From: Mytilus trossulus
Taxonomy: Eukaryota > Mollusca > Bivalvia > Mytilida > Mytilidae
Assembly (NCBI RefSeq): GCF_036588685.1
Contig: NC_086375.1
Coordinates: 11,401,916-11,465,915 of the forward strand
Direction of reading: 5' to 3'
DNA length: 64,000 nucleotides
Shown: one piece after another, positions 36,140 through 47,924 of the stretch
How positions within the stretch are numbered: position 1 is the first letter of the stretch
How the letters are laid out: every line of letters starts with the position of its first letter
Notes under the pieces: model-generated
What the model was told of the DNA's origin: nothing
The model's database searches: none
The model's input: only the letters and a program-made list of their open reading frames with translations
Translations under genes and position numbers: made by a program

Positions 36140-36385
36140 AAGCTCAAAAATACTAAACTCCGAGGAAAATTGAAAACGGAAAGTCCCTAATCAAATGGCA
36201 ATATCAAGAGTTCAAACACATCAAACGAAGGGAAAACAACAGTTAAATTCCTTCCTTGGTGCAGATATTTTCTTGTGTAGAAAATGGAAAAATAAACTGG
36301 TTTCAAAGGTAGTTAAACCTCTCATTTGTATGACAGTTGCATCAAATTCCATTATATTGACAACGATGTGTGAACAAAACAAATA
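36140..36385 (+). repeat. Dispersed repeat R1
   Basis: AAATACTAAACTCCGAGGAAA, TTCAAACACATCAAACGAAG, TTTTCTTGTGTAGAAAATGG, TGACAGTTGCATCAAATTCC and ATTGACAACGATGTGTGAAC follow the R1 order. Confidence 0.75.
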
Positions 36386-36837
36386 GATAAAGATGAGATG
36401 GCATGATGAAATTTGCACAAATGACCTTTTAACGATTTACAGCTACTTTGATCTTCCTCCTCAACTTAATATATTATATATCATTAACAAATTACTGTAT
36501 TTATCCATTTGATCAAAGTTTTTGAGCTTTCCCTTTATTATTTTTTTCTAGCTTTCCCTTTTGTATTTTTTCTAGCTTTCATTTATTTTTTCAAAAACAT
36601 AAAAACATCATAACAGAAAAAAATTGAGACTTCCAGATATGATTTATATGGACAATAAACAAAAAAAGTATTATTTTTTGTTAACAATCTTACAAAATTA
36701 ATCTATGTGTTTGTACCAGAGGGTCTAATAAGACATTTTTAAAAATGCTTTGCCTAGCGCATGAACATGAACAGTTGGGCAAGTTTGGAAACAAAATTCA
36801 AGCTGGATACTGTTCGAATTGGAATTATGATAAAATA

Positions 36838-37080
36838 TTGGACATTTTATCCCAAATTCATGTATTTGGTTTTCATGTTATATTTGTTATTCTCGTGGTG
36901 TTTTTTCTGATGATTGGTCAGTTTCTGTGTGTGTTGCGTTTCGGTGTTGTGTCGTTGTTCTCCTCTTATATTTAATGCGTTTCGCTCGGTTTTGGTTTTT
37001 TACCCCGATTTTGTTTTTTGTCCATGGATTTATGAGTTTTGAACAGCGGTATACTACTGTTGCCTTTATTTATATGTTTT
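36838..37080 (+). repeat. Dispersed repeat R8, second copy
   Basis: Same landmarks as 35400-35795: CCCAAATTCATGTATTTGG, GTTTCTGTGTGTGTTGCG, TTAATGCGTTTCGCTCGG, TTGTCCATGGATTTATGAG and GAACAGCGGTATACTACTG. From 37081 to 38157 only a poly-C tract (37471-37486) and a GACGAC microsatellite (37686-37703) stand out. Confidence 0.7.
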
Positions 37081-38157
37081 TGACATTAAATAAATGTAGT
37101 CAAGATCATAAAACTTTGAAATAGGACTTTGAATGTCCCTAGTATGATCTGATTTCCAAATTTCTAACAATATGGTAAGATTTAGCATATGCATAATAAA
37201 AAAATCACAACAAAATATTTCTGTTGAAATCAATCAAAGTTTAATTTTGGACCCTTCAACCCTCAATATGAACTAATAAACAGAGACCTAAATAAAAAAA
37301 AATAACGCACATTTAGATCAGTCGCAATAATTATTTTTATGATGGAATCAAACACAAATCAAAATGGAAAAAAAATCCCCTACTTTAAAAAGAAATTTCA
37401 AAAAGTTAGAAATTTCAGCTTGATTAAAAAATATGAACGCCCTAAGAAAAAAATCCGCCAACTTTTATGACCCCCCCCCCCCCCCCGGAACTACAAAAAT
37501 GATTGTTCTCCTTCCCTTTCTGCCCCTAATTCCTAAACTGTGGATACCTAAACCTCCAAAATCAATCATACTCTTCCTTTGTGGTATTTAATCGTCTGGT
37601 GGAATTTCATAGAAATTCATTCACTTAAACCAACATTATTGTCAGAAAACCAAATGACTTGTGTCTTCGGACGACGATTATCCAACGACGACGACGACGA
37701 CGAGACGATGATAACATTATACGGACGTAAATTAAAATCTTATGACTCAGCTCTTATCATTAAATATAATTTGTATTGTATGTTCTGGCCTTTACTCCCA
37801 GTTTTCAAATGACCACATATGATTTTGTTATGTAAGTATAATCATTTTCTTCAATTATCGTAAATTTTACAGCAATAAATATTGTTTTCAAAGGATCGTG
37901 ATCCTCAGCCTTTACAATTTGTTTTGTATGGCTACAATAGCTGACCGTTAACCAGATACTTACACGGAAATTATTGCAATCTTATTGCATACCAACAATT
38001 AGCACCGGTCAATAGTTAATACATCACCAGACATGTTAATTATTTACTGCTTATTTATAAGTAAGTATATCTTTTCAAAATTAATTAGAGATTGAATGAC
38101 TATATATAATGAATAATATAAGATACAAAACACACAGTATAGCTTAAACACTGAAAC

Positions 38158-41100
38158 ATGTCTATCAGGATTTATAATACTGTTATAATAATAATTTTGC
38201 TTTTCGTTGTTTTCAAACACGATTTTGTGCGCACATCGGAAATCATAACAAGACCTGAGGGACGAAGAGATATTGACTCTGGTAATAACCTAAGCCAGAA
38301 CTACCGAACAACTGATTTTACTCGGGAGGAAGAAAATTCTATTAATAGAAAAACAACTTTTTTACCCGAAAGTCACCGGTTTAGCTACCAAACGAGTATT
38401 TCTCCAAATGAGGCTTTAATCTTATCCGAACCATGTTATCCATATGGAACTTGCGAGTTTACACAGGCAATGAAGAAACAGTACTGTAATTGTGATAAAC
38501 AATGTCATCAATTTAAAGACTGTTGCCATGGTATTAAGTATAACGAAAATCAAAACTCTGTATACACACCATATTACCAATGCTACAAATATTCCAGTGC
38601 CGAATATACAGGATTGGTTGCTGTGGCTGAATGCCCGGATACGGAAGTTAATACCACTGTTGCACTTCTTTGTTATAGTAATGATTTGCTGAATGTAGGA
38701 CCATGTGTTGTTAATAACAATATTATATTTAAAAATAAGTACTGTGCTTTTTGTCATAATATCACTTTGTATGATACATTTGATCTTAAAATTCAACTTG
38801 TTCGAGTAGACCCATCAATACTTCAGGAAAACATATCGAGTTTGGAAAGAATGGATTATTTTTTACAAAACGGAAAAAGCTTTCGATTATTGGCACCTAA
38901 AGGTATAACCCTCCGTCCATGTATGCTTAAACTAAATGAAAACAATGACACACTTTGCCAAATGTTCATTAATCCAGTTTACCAATTTATACGGAGAGAG
39001 TTAAAGATATACAGAAATCGGTTCTGTGTTCCAGTACCATCACGTGACTTAGTCAATTGCGTTGGTCCACTGTATAACAATTTTGATCGATTTAAAATTT
39101 ACCCGATGACCATATTATTTTCATTTGAAGAAAGGAAACAACATACAGAGTATTGTACCAATTTGAATTACCAGGTAACTTAAAATCTATTTATTATATA
39201 AAACTTGACATGAGCAACACAATGGATACTATATGTAGAGCAAGATCTGCTTACACTTTCGGAACTTTAGATCATCCCAAGTTTTTGGTGAGGTTCTTGT
39301 TGCTCGTTTTAAGTTTCCATGTTGCATTTTGTGCACTTTTGTTTGTCTATTTGTCTTTTTCTCTTACTGTAACCTTTCAAATATATGTTAGTATTTCGTA
39401 AGCCTGAATATTAAACCAAGAGTGACACAAGAGTGAAAATAGTTTACAGATATTTTAATATCATTAAGTCTGTGATACAAAAAAAAAAGAAGCGAAAGTG
39501 AATAGCATGAGCTCCAAAAGTTATGATACCGAATTAATTGAAAATACTGTGGACTCATTTGTTCGTGAGTATCAATTGTCGTGTAATGAGGAAAGCTTTC
39601 ATTTTCGTAAGTATTTGATATCGTTTTTTTACAATGTCTGCAAAAAAATCCTAAATATGATTTTACACAAATACTATAACTATAAAATTAATTAATTTAA
39701 AAAAGGCAAAGTTTGAAAGCACAAAAAAACTTTAAGAACCGTTAAAAAAATGTCAAACAAATATTTTTTCCAGTGGTCAATTATTTTTCTACTTTTCGAT
39801 TGAACGTCTTTAAAATATGGTCAAGCAAACATAAAATACACGTGGATCTTAAATACATCTTGAATAAAATTGAGCTCATTTGACATGCTATATAACTGCT
39901 AATACCCCCTTTTCCCATGTAGCTGAAGTAAAAGAGGCAAAAGTTACCAGAGGGATATAATTAAACTAATAAGTCGAAAAAAATGATAACGCCATTGCTA
40001 AAAAAGTAAAAAGCTCATCGGACAAACAATAGTACACAAAACTCAACATATTACACTAAAGGTTGAGTAACGAAAACAATCCTACAGAAACCGTAAAGGT
40101 AAGCTGATTGTTGAATCGTTATTTCAAATAAAAAAAGATTACGACTTGTATTAGATATGTTAATATATTTGTAAATGGTATTCAAATTTTACTTTCAGAT
40201 AAATGCGAGCAATCCATGTGATTTAGAAATCTTCACAAATTTTGCCATGCAACCATGGAATTTTTACCTTGTATCGAGTATTTCCCTGACAGATGAACAA
40301 ATTTCAGCAGCTACTGCGTGTTTCCAATGGACTTTGACGAAGATGATTGAATTTGTTAAAGTAACTCAAACTTCGGTTTTTCTTCCACAGGGAGATACAA
40401 ATAACGTTGCAGAAGTTATACTGGAGGTTACGATCACCAAACCATCTTTCATTCATGAAATAAAGTCAATGGAGCGGAATCTAAGTAATTTGATGTGGAA
40501 ATTGTTCTTGACTTATGACAATAGCACTATTGAAATAATTAAAGAGCAGAATTTACCATTGGCAATGCAAAACGAATCGTTTGGTAGGATAGACGATGGT
40601 TTGAAAATAAATGATATAGTTAAGAATCTTTCAAGAAATAGTGTAAACTCGTCAAACTCTGAACATATTGGTTGTAAGAGGATTTCTATGGTTGCTGGTC
40701 AAATTGAGATGTTCAAAATACAAGTTCTGGATATAGTCTGTCACGAATACTTTGGAAAACAAGATTCCAATAAAAGTGGAGACTTTACCTCCTCTATAAA
40801 AGCTATCCTGACATATTTTTGCTTTTCAGTCTCAGTTGTGGCATTACTTTTCTCTTTAATTTTGAGCAGACGTTTTAACATCTCTTCAAGCATTGCAGGT
40901 TCCAACATGGAAAACATTTCCATTTCACTAATTTGTGCAAACGTTTTGTTCATGATTGGTAGTTTTGTCCCAAAACCAACCATCCTGTGTTACACTGTTG
41001 GCATATTTCTTCATTACTTCTGGCTGTCAGTGTTTTCTTTCATGTGGATATCAGTTCTATATATAGCCAAGAATCTTACATCAATGAAGTCCGGCAACAA

Positions 41101-41626
41101 AACAATTAAACAGACTGGTACCTCCACAAGAAGAGTTTTGATGGTAACCGCCTTGTTGATTCCAGTTGTATTTGTTGTTCCTGCTGTCATTCTGGATCAA
41201 TTTGATGTTGAAAATTTATCTGCAGGATATGGAAATTCAGGTTGCTTCCCAAACAGGTATCCAGCAAATCTTATTTTCTTCAGTGGGCCAGTTGTTTTTT
41301 GCGGAGTGATTAGTTTCGCTATTCTGATGAGAGTTATAGTCAAAATTTGCTTGCAGCATATTAAAACCAAACATATCATCCTATCTTCAAATTTTCAGCA
41401 TGCAAAACTGTTTTTGCGACTTGTTCTTTTGTCTGGAATCTTTTGGGTCACGGGCTTTTTATCTGGTATTTTAAAGTCTGATTGGCTCGAATACATATTC
41501 ATATTACTGTGTGGTCTCCAAGGCTTATTCTTTTCTATAGCTAACTTGACAACAAGATATATGTATGGTAATATAAAATCTACATTTAGTAGAACTCCGG
41601 CATCTTCCTACAATTTCAATCGATAG
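38158..41626 (+). CDS. Somatomedin-B-domain seven-helix receptor, class B/adhesion-type
   Basis: Two exons, 38158-39174 and 40199-41626, join in phase 0 (CAG|GTAACT, TTTCAG|ATA) to give 814 codons. Residues 5-20 are a signal peptide. Cysteines at 93, 99, 110, 112, 116, 122, 123 and 142 reproduce the eight-Cys somatomedin-B pattern including the C-x-C and CC pairs. A large Cys-containing, Asn-glycosylation-rich ectodomain follows. From about residue 541 come seven hydrophobic segments: ILTYFCFSVSVVALLFSLIL, ISLICANVLFMIGSF, FLHYFWLSVFSFMWISVLYI, VLMVTALLIPVVFVVPAVIL, LIFFSGPVVFCGVISFAIL, LVLLSGIFWVTGFLSGIL and LLCGLQGLFFSIANL, the last typical of class B receptors. No GPS autoproteolysis motif is visible before the first helix. 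An AATAAA signal lies at 41742. Ligand unknown. The call rests on topology plus the Cys pattern. Confidence 0.85.
39925..40100 (+). repeat. Dispersed repeat R5 in the receptor intron
   Basis: GTAAAAGAGGCAAAAGTTACC, ATGATAACGCCATTGC, AACAATAGTACACAAAACTC and ACCGTAAAGGTAAGCTGATTG follow the R5 order in diverged form, about 100 bases before the exon 2 acceptor. Confidence 0.65.
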
Positions 41627-41749
41627 AGTAAGAAAAACCTGGCATAGGAAAAATTTGCATGCTAAGATTGTCCTTTTTATGTAGCAAAACTCTCTGTTGA
41701 GTTTAGTTCGCTCCATTCAGACAAGGGAATGGTTGGTTGTAAATAAAGA

Positions 41750-42845
41750 ATATAATTTCTGGTTTAAATTTATCGTGAATAAATGCTTGTTGGTTTAGAA
41801 CTTTGATTTGGTATATCTGTCAGTCCATATGTCAAAATTCCAATGGTTATCTGTATTGTCGAATTTAAGTTTGTTTTATTTCAATTTGTTTTTCCATTGT
41901 TGATACGTTGTTGCTTCTTTCAACTTATATGTAAATTGTTGGGATAGTATCTAGTCAATTACATTATCAACATGGCTCAATTTACTATTTCAGAATCTAA
42001 AGCCTTCCGGGTTCAAGAAATTACCCAGAAAGCATCAAGAACTGGCGAATCGATCCTATCTTTATCAATTCGATTTTTAAATCTGATTATGTGTGTGAGT
42101 TCTTGAATAACGGTGTTGAAAACCAATGTCTGAATGTTTCAAAAGCATGGAAGTTTGCAGTAAAGTTATAAAAGTAACACAATCATAGTGTCTCTTTGTA
42201 GTATTCAATGCATTAAGTTGTTATTTGCTAGTTAAGGAAAGCCTTAATTTATAACTTTACCAGTCCGGAAGTAAACATTCAGATTTAAGTGCTTAAGATC
42301 TGGATTAGTTTACGTCATAATTTATCTTTTGAAAAGTATTAAAATTCGCTGGGTAACCTAAATCTGTTAATCATTCGGCAGCATAAGTACTCCTAAGTTT
42401 ACCTAACTGAATAAGAATTTTAAAAGTTGTATGTGAGTCTGTGGCGAGTTATTGTGAGTTATTGCTTGTTCAGATTTGTATGTATTTTTATTTCTATCGA
42501 TATCTTCATTGCTTAGGGATAACATCAAAAGTTCAATGTAGAATAAAGAAAATTTAATTCATATAGTTTTTTTTTCACTGACCTCCTACCCCTCTTAACT
42601 TAATTTGGGAAATCTTTATTGACCAATAAGGATATATATATATATAAATTGACGTCAATTTTTAAAACAAAACTTGCAGCAATTTTGAGACCCCACCCAA
42701 ACACTGTTTGAATTTAGTTTTTTTTTTTTTTTTTTTTTTTTTTTTATCTTTTATTGATTTTCTTAATGTCGTCCCTTACTGTTGTTAATTTTAATTTTGT
42801 ATTTTTATATCTGATTATATGTTTGATGTTTTTTGTACTGGTTTA
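41750..42845. other. Downstream of receptor gene, no gene seen
   Basis: AT-rich sequence with a poly-T run at 42718-42745 and a TATATATATA run near 42632. Part of it (42420-42500, GTCTGTGGCGAGTTATTGTG) is distantly like 49440-49510, so it may belong to the same old duplicated block as 46.2-49.9 kb. Confidence 0.4.
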
Positions 42846-42847
42846 TT

Positions 42848-44712
42848 AAAGTGTTGTGTAACATTGCCGTATATCAAAGGGCTGTGTAACATTGCCGTAT
42901 ATCAAAGTGTTGTGTAACATTGCCGTATATCAAAGTGTTGTGTAACATTGCCGTATATCAAAGTGTTGTGTAACATTGCCGTACCTTTTTGTGTTGTGTA
43001 ACATCTCCGTACATTCAAGTGTTGTGTAGCATTGCCATATATCAAAGTGTTGTTTAACATTGCCGTATATCAAAGGGCTGTGTAACATTGCCGTATATCA
43101 AAGTGTTGTGTAACATTGCCGTATATCAAAGTGTTGTGTAAAATTGCCGTATATCAAAGTGTTGTGCAACATTGCCGATCATGTTTGTGTTGTGTAACAT
43201 TTCCGTTCATTTTTGTGTTGTGTAACATTTCCGTTCATTCAAGTGTTCTGTAACATTCCCATTTATCAAAGTGGTGTGTAACCTTGCCGTATATCAAAGT
43301 GTTGTGTAACATTGCCGATCATTTTGTGATGTGTAAAATTTCCGTTCATTCGAGTGTTGTGTAACATTCCCATTTATCAAAGTGGTGTGTAACCTTGCCG
43401 TATATCAAAGTGTTGTGTAACATTGCTGTATATTAAAGTGCTGTTTTACATTGCCGTTTATCAAGGTGTTGTGTAACATTGCTGTACATCAAAGTGTTGT
43501 GTAACATTGCCGTATATCAAAGTGTTGTGTAACATTGCCGTATATCAAACTGAAGTGTAACATTGCCGTTTATCAAACTGTTGTGGTATATTGTTGTACA
43601 TCAAAGCCTTGTGTAACATTGCCGTATATCAAAGTGTTGTGTAACATTGCCGTATAACCAAGTTTTGTTTTACATTGTCGTATATCAAAGTGTTGTGCAA
43701 CATTGCCGTATATCAAAGTGTTGTATACCATTGCCGTTTATCAAACTGTTGTGTAAGATTGTTGTACATCAAAGTCTTGTGTAACATTGTCGTATATCAA
43801 AGTGTTGTGTATCATTGCCGTATAACAAAGTGTTGTGTAACATGACCGTATATCAAAGTGTTGTGTAACATTGCCGTTTATCAAACTGTTGTTTAAGATT
43901 GTTGTACATCAAAGTCTTGCGTAAAATTTCCGTATATCAAAGTGTTGTGTAACATTGCCGTATATCAAAGTGCTGTGCAACATTGCCGTATAACAAAGTG
44001 TTGTGTAACATTACCGTATATCAAAGTGTTGTGTAACATTGCCGTATATCAAAGTGTTGTGTAACATTGCCGTATAACAAAGTGTTGTGTAACATTGCCG
44101 TATATCAAAGTCTTGTGTAACATTGCCGTATAACAAAGGGTTGTGTAACATTGCCGTATATCAAAGTGTTGTGTAACATTGCCGTATAACAAAGGGTTGT
44201 GTAACATTGCCGTATATCAAAGTCTTGTGTAACATTGCCGTATATCAAATTGTTGTGTAACCTTGCCATATAACAAAGTGTTGTGTAACATTGACGTATA
44301 TCAAAGTGTTGTGTAACATTACCGTATATCAAAGTGTTGTGTAACATTGCCGTATATCAAAGTGTTGTGTAGCATTGCCGTATAACAAAGGGTTGTGTAA
44401 CATTGCCGTATAAGAAAGTGTTGTGTAACATTGCCGTATATCAAAGTGTTGTGTAACATTGCCGTAAAACAAAGTGTTGTGTAACATTGCCGTATATCAA
44501 AGTGTTGTGTAACATTGCCGTATAACAAAATGTTGTGTATTATTGCCGTATATCAAAGTGTTGTGTAACATTGCCGTATATCAAAGTGTTGTGTAACATT
44601 GCCGATCATTTTTGTGTTGTGTTACATTTCCGTTCATTTAAGTGTTGTGTAACATTGCCGTATATCAATCTGTTGTGTAATATTGCCATATACCAAAGTG
44701 TTTTGCAACAAT
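42848..44712. repeat. Minisatellite of about 28-bp units
   Basis: Roughly 65 head-to-tail copies of a unit reading TTGTGTAACATTGCCG then TATATCAAAGTG. Variant units include TATAACAAAGTG, GATCATTTTTGTG and CCGTTCATTCAAGTG. The last two appear next to each other near 43172-43245, 43310-43360 and 44605-44645, which suggests a higher-order block copied within the array. All frames in this stretch come from the repeat (28 bp x 3 = 84 nt) and are not genes. Confidence 0.95.
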
Positions 44713-45052
44713 GCCTTAATGTCATCAGGTTTGAATATTAAAAAAAATTGTTGTAAAATAATAAATTTGATTCGTCATAAAGATATTCTCTTTTTGTAGT
44801 ATACATGGTGAAGTAGGCCTCTACGTAAAGCCTGTTAAGAATGTCTTCGTGTGTATCAACAGTTAGTCTAAACAAATCAATTCTTTGAGTTTTTAAAGGG
44901 CTGTCAGCTGAAACCATACAGTAGTATAGTATGACCAAGCTATTTCAAGTGTTTGACATGTACATATTGGTTGCAAGTTAATAATGATAATACGGTATCA
45001 TCTCTTTAGTTACATTTATTGACTTTTCAAGTCACCTTTAATATAAAAAAAA

Positions 45053-45182
45053 GAAGATGTGGTATGATTGCCAATGAGACAACTTTCCACAAGATACCAA
45101 AATGACAAAAAAATAAACAATTATAGGTCACCGTACGGCCTTTAACAATGAGCAAAGCCCATACTGCATAGTCAGCTATACA
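45053..45182 (+). repeat. Dispersed repeat R3
   Basis: AGATGTGGTATGATTGCCAA, GAGACAACTTTCCACAAGA, AATTATAGGTCACCGTACGG and AGCAAAGCCCATACTGCATAG follow the R3 order, ending at GTCAGCTATA. Confidence 0.75.
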
Positions 45183-45229
45183 TTTTTAGACGTGAACCGT
45201 TTTTTGTCACATTGTAAATTACGTTTAAA

Positions 45230-45360
45230 TTTCTGTGTTAATTGTCTTAAATTTTTATATGATCAGGCCTTTCTGTATTTTTATTCGAGCGCCACTGATG
45301 ATTATAAAGAATACGAAACGCCGTCTGGCGGACCATATTATAAACCTTGTTCTTTTGACG
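45230..45360 (+). repeat. Hammerhead-like variant of the HHR repeat
   Basis: CTGATGA (45295-45301) and GAAAC (45315-45319) are both intact, followed by GCCGTCTGGCG, in which CGCC and GGCG can form a 4-bp stem III. The intervening stem II no longer pairs well and the cleavage triplet reads GGA rather than GTA. A 94-codon frame over this block is therefore repeat-derived. Confidence 0.5.
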
Positions 45361-45477
45361 ATTTTTCATTAACACTACATCAAAAAAAAAAAATTAAGCT
45401 ACCAAATGCAACTTTCATGCGAGTAAGAATTGTTGTTGTCTTTCAAAATAGATTTGATACGCCATTTTGTAAATAAA

Positions 45478-45675
45478 CGTATTTACACTTTTGGTTTTTA
45501 GCTGAATCTTGCCTCCGAATGACCTTAGATCTACTCCGAATCACCTTTTGACGTCAAGCAACAATTACTTTTAAATTGTGACGTCAAACATTTTAAATTA
45601 TGATGTCAAAGTTTACGGGAACCTGTGTGATTTTACGTAATGGCGGACAAATTTGCATATAAGTGTAAATACGTC
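45478..45675. mobile_element. MITE, second copy of the 24931 family
   Basis: Inverted ends ACGTATTTACACTT and AAGTGTAAATACGT. The interior keeps ACGGGAACCTGTGTGATTTT and GTAATGGCGGACAAATTTG as in the eIF3k intron 1 copy. Confidence 0.65.
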
Positions 45676-46210
45676 TATAGGAAACTAAAATGACTGTATA
45701 AAGTCCAGAATATGACAATGGTGTTCCATTCGTTTGATGAGACTTCCCTTTTTAAATTTCCCTTGCAGTTCGGTATTTTTATTGTTTACTTTCTACATAA
45801 ATATCACCAAGAGTTGATGATTTCATATGCGCTCTGGCAGGGTAAATAGATTATGCTCTACATATGGCAGAATGAACAAAACTATGAGACAGAAAAATTG
45901 GTTACGTCATCCTTGGTACGCGACGTTGACTTTAACCACGTGATGATAGTTTAGCGAAGCAACATCATATCTGTTTTAGAGTTTGAGGAATGTATTGGCG
46001 ACAAACTTATAAAAAAAAAATAATAACGAAAATAGAGGTTTTGAACCTTTTCCTTTTATTTATTAGACGAATTTGGTTTTGTTTAGATAAATTTGAATCT
46101 AACATTGTATTTCAAGTTATAAAACAACATTTATATGAGAGTAGTTGTGACGATAATTTAAAAAAAATAATATTGGTCAAATAGCGATATTTCACACAAA
46201 GCTTTGGCTC

Positions 46211-46606
46211 AATAGACCACTTTCGAGTTCATCCGTCACCGGAAAAAACTCGTCAATTATACGCGCCTTTATCATCGTCATTTGTGCGTTTAGGGGCGTC
46301 GTCACTTCCTTCCAATGTTGAGCGAGTGGTTGGAAAACTATAATTCTATATTGTACGAATTATTCGGCAAATTGAGTTCTCAAAATTGACAATCAACACT
46401 GCTGTCATTAGGGAAATGTCAGTAAGTACTTACAGAGCAACCATTATTTCTAGTTTATCCTGCACAAAGACGATCACTAAGACGCTTGATGAACGTAAAT
46501 AGTGCAGGGATACAGGCGAGCCCCTCTATCTGGTAAATGACGTCATAAAGGCGTGTATAATTGACGAGTTTTTGCCGGTGACGGATGAACTCGAAAGTGG
46601 TCTATT
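46211..46606. mobile_element. Long inverted-repeat element with readable empty site
   Basis: The left arm 46211-46271 (AATAGACCACTTTCGAG...) and right arm 46546-46606 are 61-bp reverse complements with few mismatches. The 274-nt interior has no frame. The paralogous block at 48235-48265 reads GGCTCAGTTTGCCGTCGACG, matching the flanks GGCTCA and TTTGCTGACGACG here without the insert, so it preserves the pre-insertion state. Confidence 0.75.
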
Positions 46607-46959
46607 TGCTGACGACGCTCGAGTTGAAATATCACTTTAACATCTCCCGCTTGTGTATAAGAGATACGTACACATAATCTATAGAAAAAATGAGAAGAAT
46701 AGCCAAATTTCTCTTCAAGTTTGCCTGAGAGAGTTGGAACAATAGATTTTTTAATTGTTGAATAGGGAAATGTCCTATTAATATATGAGTTGGATATGAT
46801 ACGTGTGTATCAATTGTTTTCAAGATTCTTAGTACGGTTTACTATGTTTGCCATTTGATTAGGGACTTTCCGATTTGAATTTTCCTCGGAGTTCAGTATT
46901 TTATTTTATTTGACTTTTTACGCTTGTATAGAAAATGCTACAAATGTGGTAAATTCAAC

Positions 46960-47160
46960 CAGTATCATAAAGAAAAAAAAATACTGAACTCCGAGGATAA
47001 TAAAATCGAAAAGTCTCTAACCACATGGCCAAATTTTATGACAAAACACATAAAAAACGAATGGACAACTGTCGTAATCTTGACCTTGTACAGGCATTTT
47101 CAAATGTAAAAAAATGTTGGATTGAACCTGTTTTTATAGCGCGAAAACCTCTGACTTTGT
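46960..47160 (+). repeat. Dispersed repeat R1, facing a reversed scrap
   Basis: AAATACTGAACTCCGAGGA, CGAATGGACAACTGTCG, CTTGTACAGGCATTTTC and TTGGATTGAACCTG follow the R1 order. A reversed R1 start (GGGACTTTCCGATTTGAATT, CTCGGAGTTCAGTATTTT) lies at 46860-46905. Confidence 0.65.
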
Positions 47161-47209
47161 TATTGATATTATTATATTTATAAATTAACTGTTTACACAA
47201 TTTAGAATT

Positions 47210-47420
47210 TTTTGAAATACTAAGCCTTTTCTACCTCATGCACAAATTACCTTAGCTGTATTTGGCAACACTTTTAGGAATTTCGGATCCAATGCTTTTC
47301 ATCTTTGTACTTTATTTGGCTTTTTTAAACTTTTTTGGATTTGAGCCTCACAGATGAGTATTTTGCAGACGAAACGCGCGTCTGGCGTATATATACATAT
47401 TAGTCCTGGTATTTGTACGA
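47210..47420 (+). repeat. Hammerhead-bearing repeat (HHR), one core mutation
   Basis: The ribozyme-sense strand is plus. It has GGATTTGAGCCTCA, then CAGATGA in place of CTGATGA (47351), an intact GACGAAAC (GAAAC at 47371-47375), stem III CGCGCGTCTGGCG, cleavage triplet GTA, and TTAGTCCTGG. Distal stem I pairs GGATT with AGTCC in this copy. Confidence 0.65.
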
Positions 47421-47699
47421 CAATCTCATCAATACCGTTATATATACAACGATGCATGAACTAAACAAACATAATAAATAAAATAGTCAAAATATGGGTA
47501 CAACAGTAATCACCGTGTTACCATTTACCCCCCCCCCCCCCCCCCAAAAAAAAAAAAAATAAATAAAAACAACACAAAAGCATCTATCAAATAAAAACAC
47601 ATTTATATGCATTACTTCCTGTTTATTTACCTCGATTAACCAACAGCTAGCTTCTTCATATATATATGTGATTAACGTTCAATTCATATGTCATTATTC

Positions 47700-47885
47700 C
47701 AAAAAGACACTGCATTGTTGAATTATGTTGACCTTTATTCTGAAAGCCTTCTGCATTGTTGAATTGGGTTTTCGTTTATTCTAAAACTTTCTGCATTGTT
47801 GAATTGGGGTTCTCCTTATTCTTAAAGCTTTCTTTATTATTGAATTGGGGTTCCCTTTATTCTAAAAGCTTTCTGCCTTATTGAA
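47700..47885. repeat. Minisatellite of about 43-bp units
   Basis: Four to five tandem units marked TTCTGCATTGTTGAATTGG with TTTATTCTAAAAGC between. A longer version of the same array is at 49545-49830. Confidence 0.8.
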
Positions 47886-47924
47886 TCGTTAAGTTTTTGT
47901 GACTTTTATTTTTATAGGTCAAAT

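Larger units (their letters stand above)
46180..47900 (+). repeat. Segmental duplication, copy 1
   Basis: Blocks here (GCTTTGGCTC, GACGCTCGAGTTGAAATATC, ATCTATAGAAAAAATGAG, ATACGTGTGTATCAATTG, the R1 scraps at 46855-47165, and a minisatellite at 47700-47885) align in order with 48225-49860 at moderate identity. Each copy has private insertions. The poly-C tract at 47528-47545 is unique to this copy. Confidence 0.65.

Noticed and set aside
39498-39695. Possible extra exon in the receptor intron
   Set aside because: The flanking exons join in phase 0 without it, and this frame lacks a convincing acceptor and resembles no part of the receptor.
42848-44712. CRISPR-like array
   Set aside because: Units are contiguous 28-bp repeats with no unique spacers, and the genome is animal; it is a minisatellite.
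44105-44741. Overlapping frames rich in HNTLIYGNVTQ-type repeats
   Set aside because: They arise from the 28-bp minisatellite, where three units give an 84-nt open period. There is no start context, no flanking splice sites and no protein-like composition.
45192-45476. 94-codon frame with DDYKEYETPSGG-like text
   Set aside because: The frame crosses the hammerhead-like repeat variant and ends in poly-A-derived lysines, so it is repeat-derived and not a gene.
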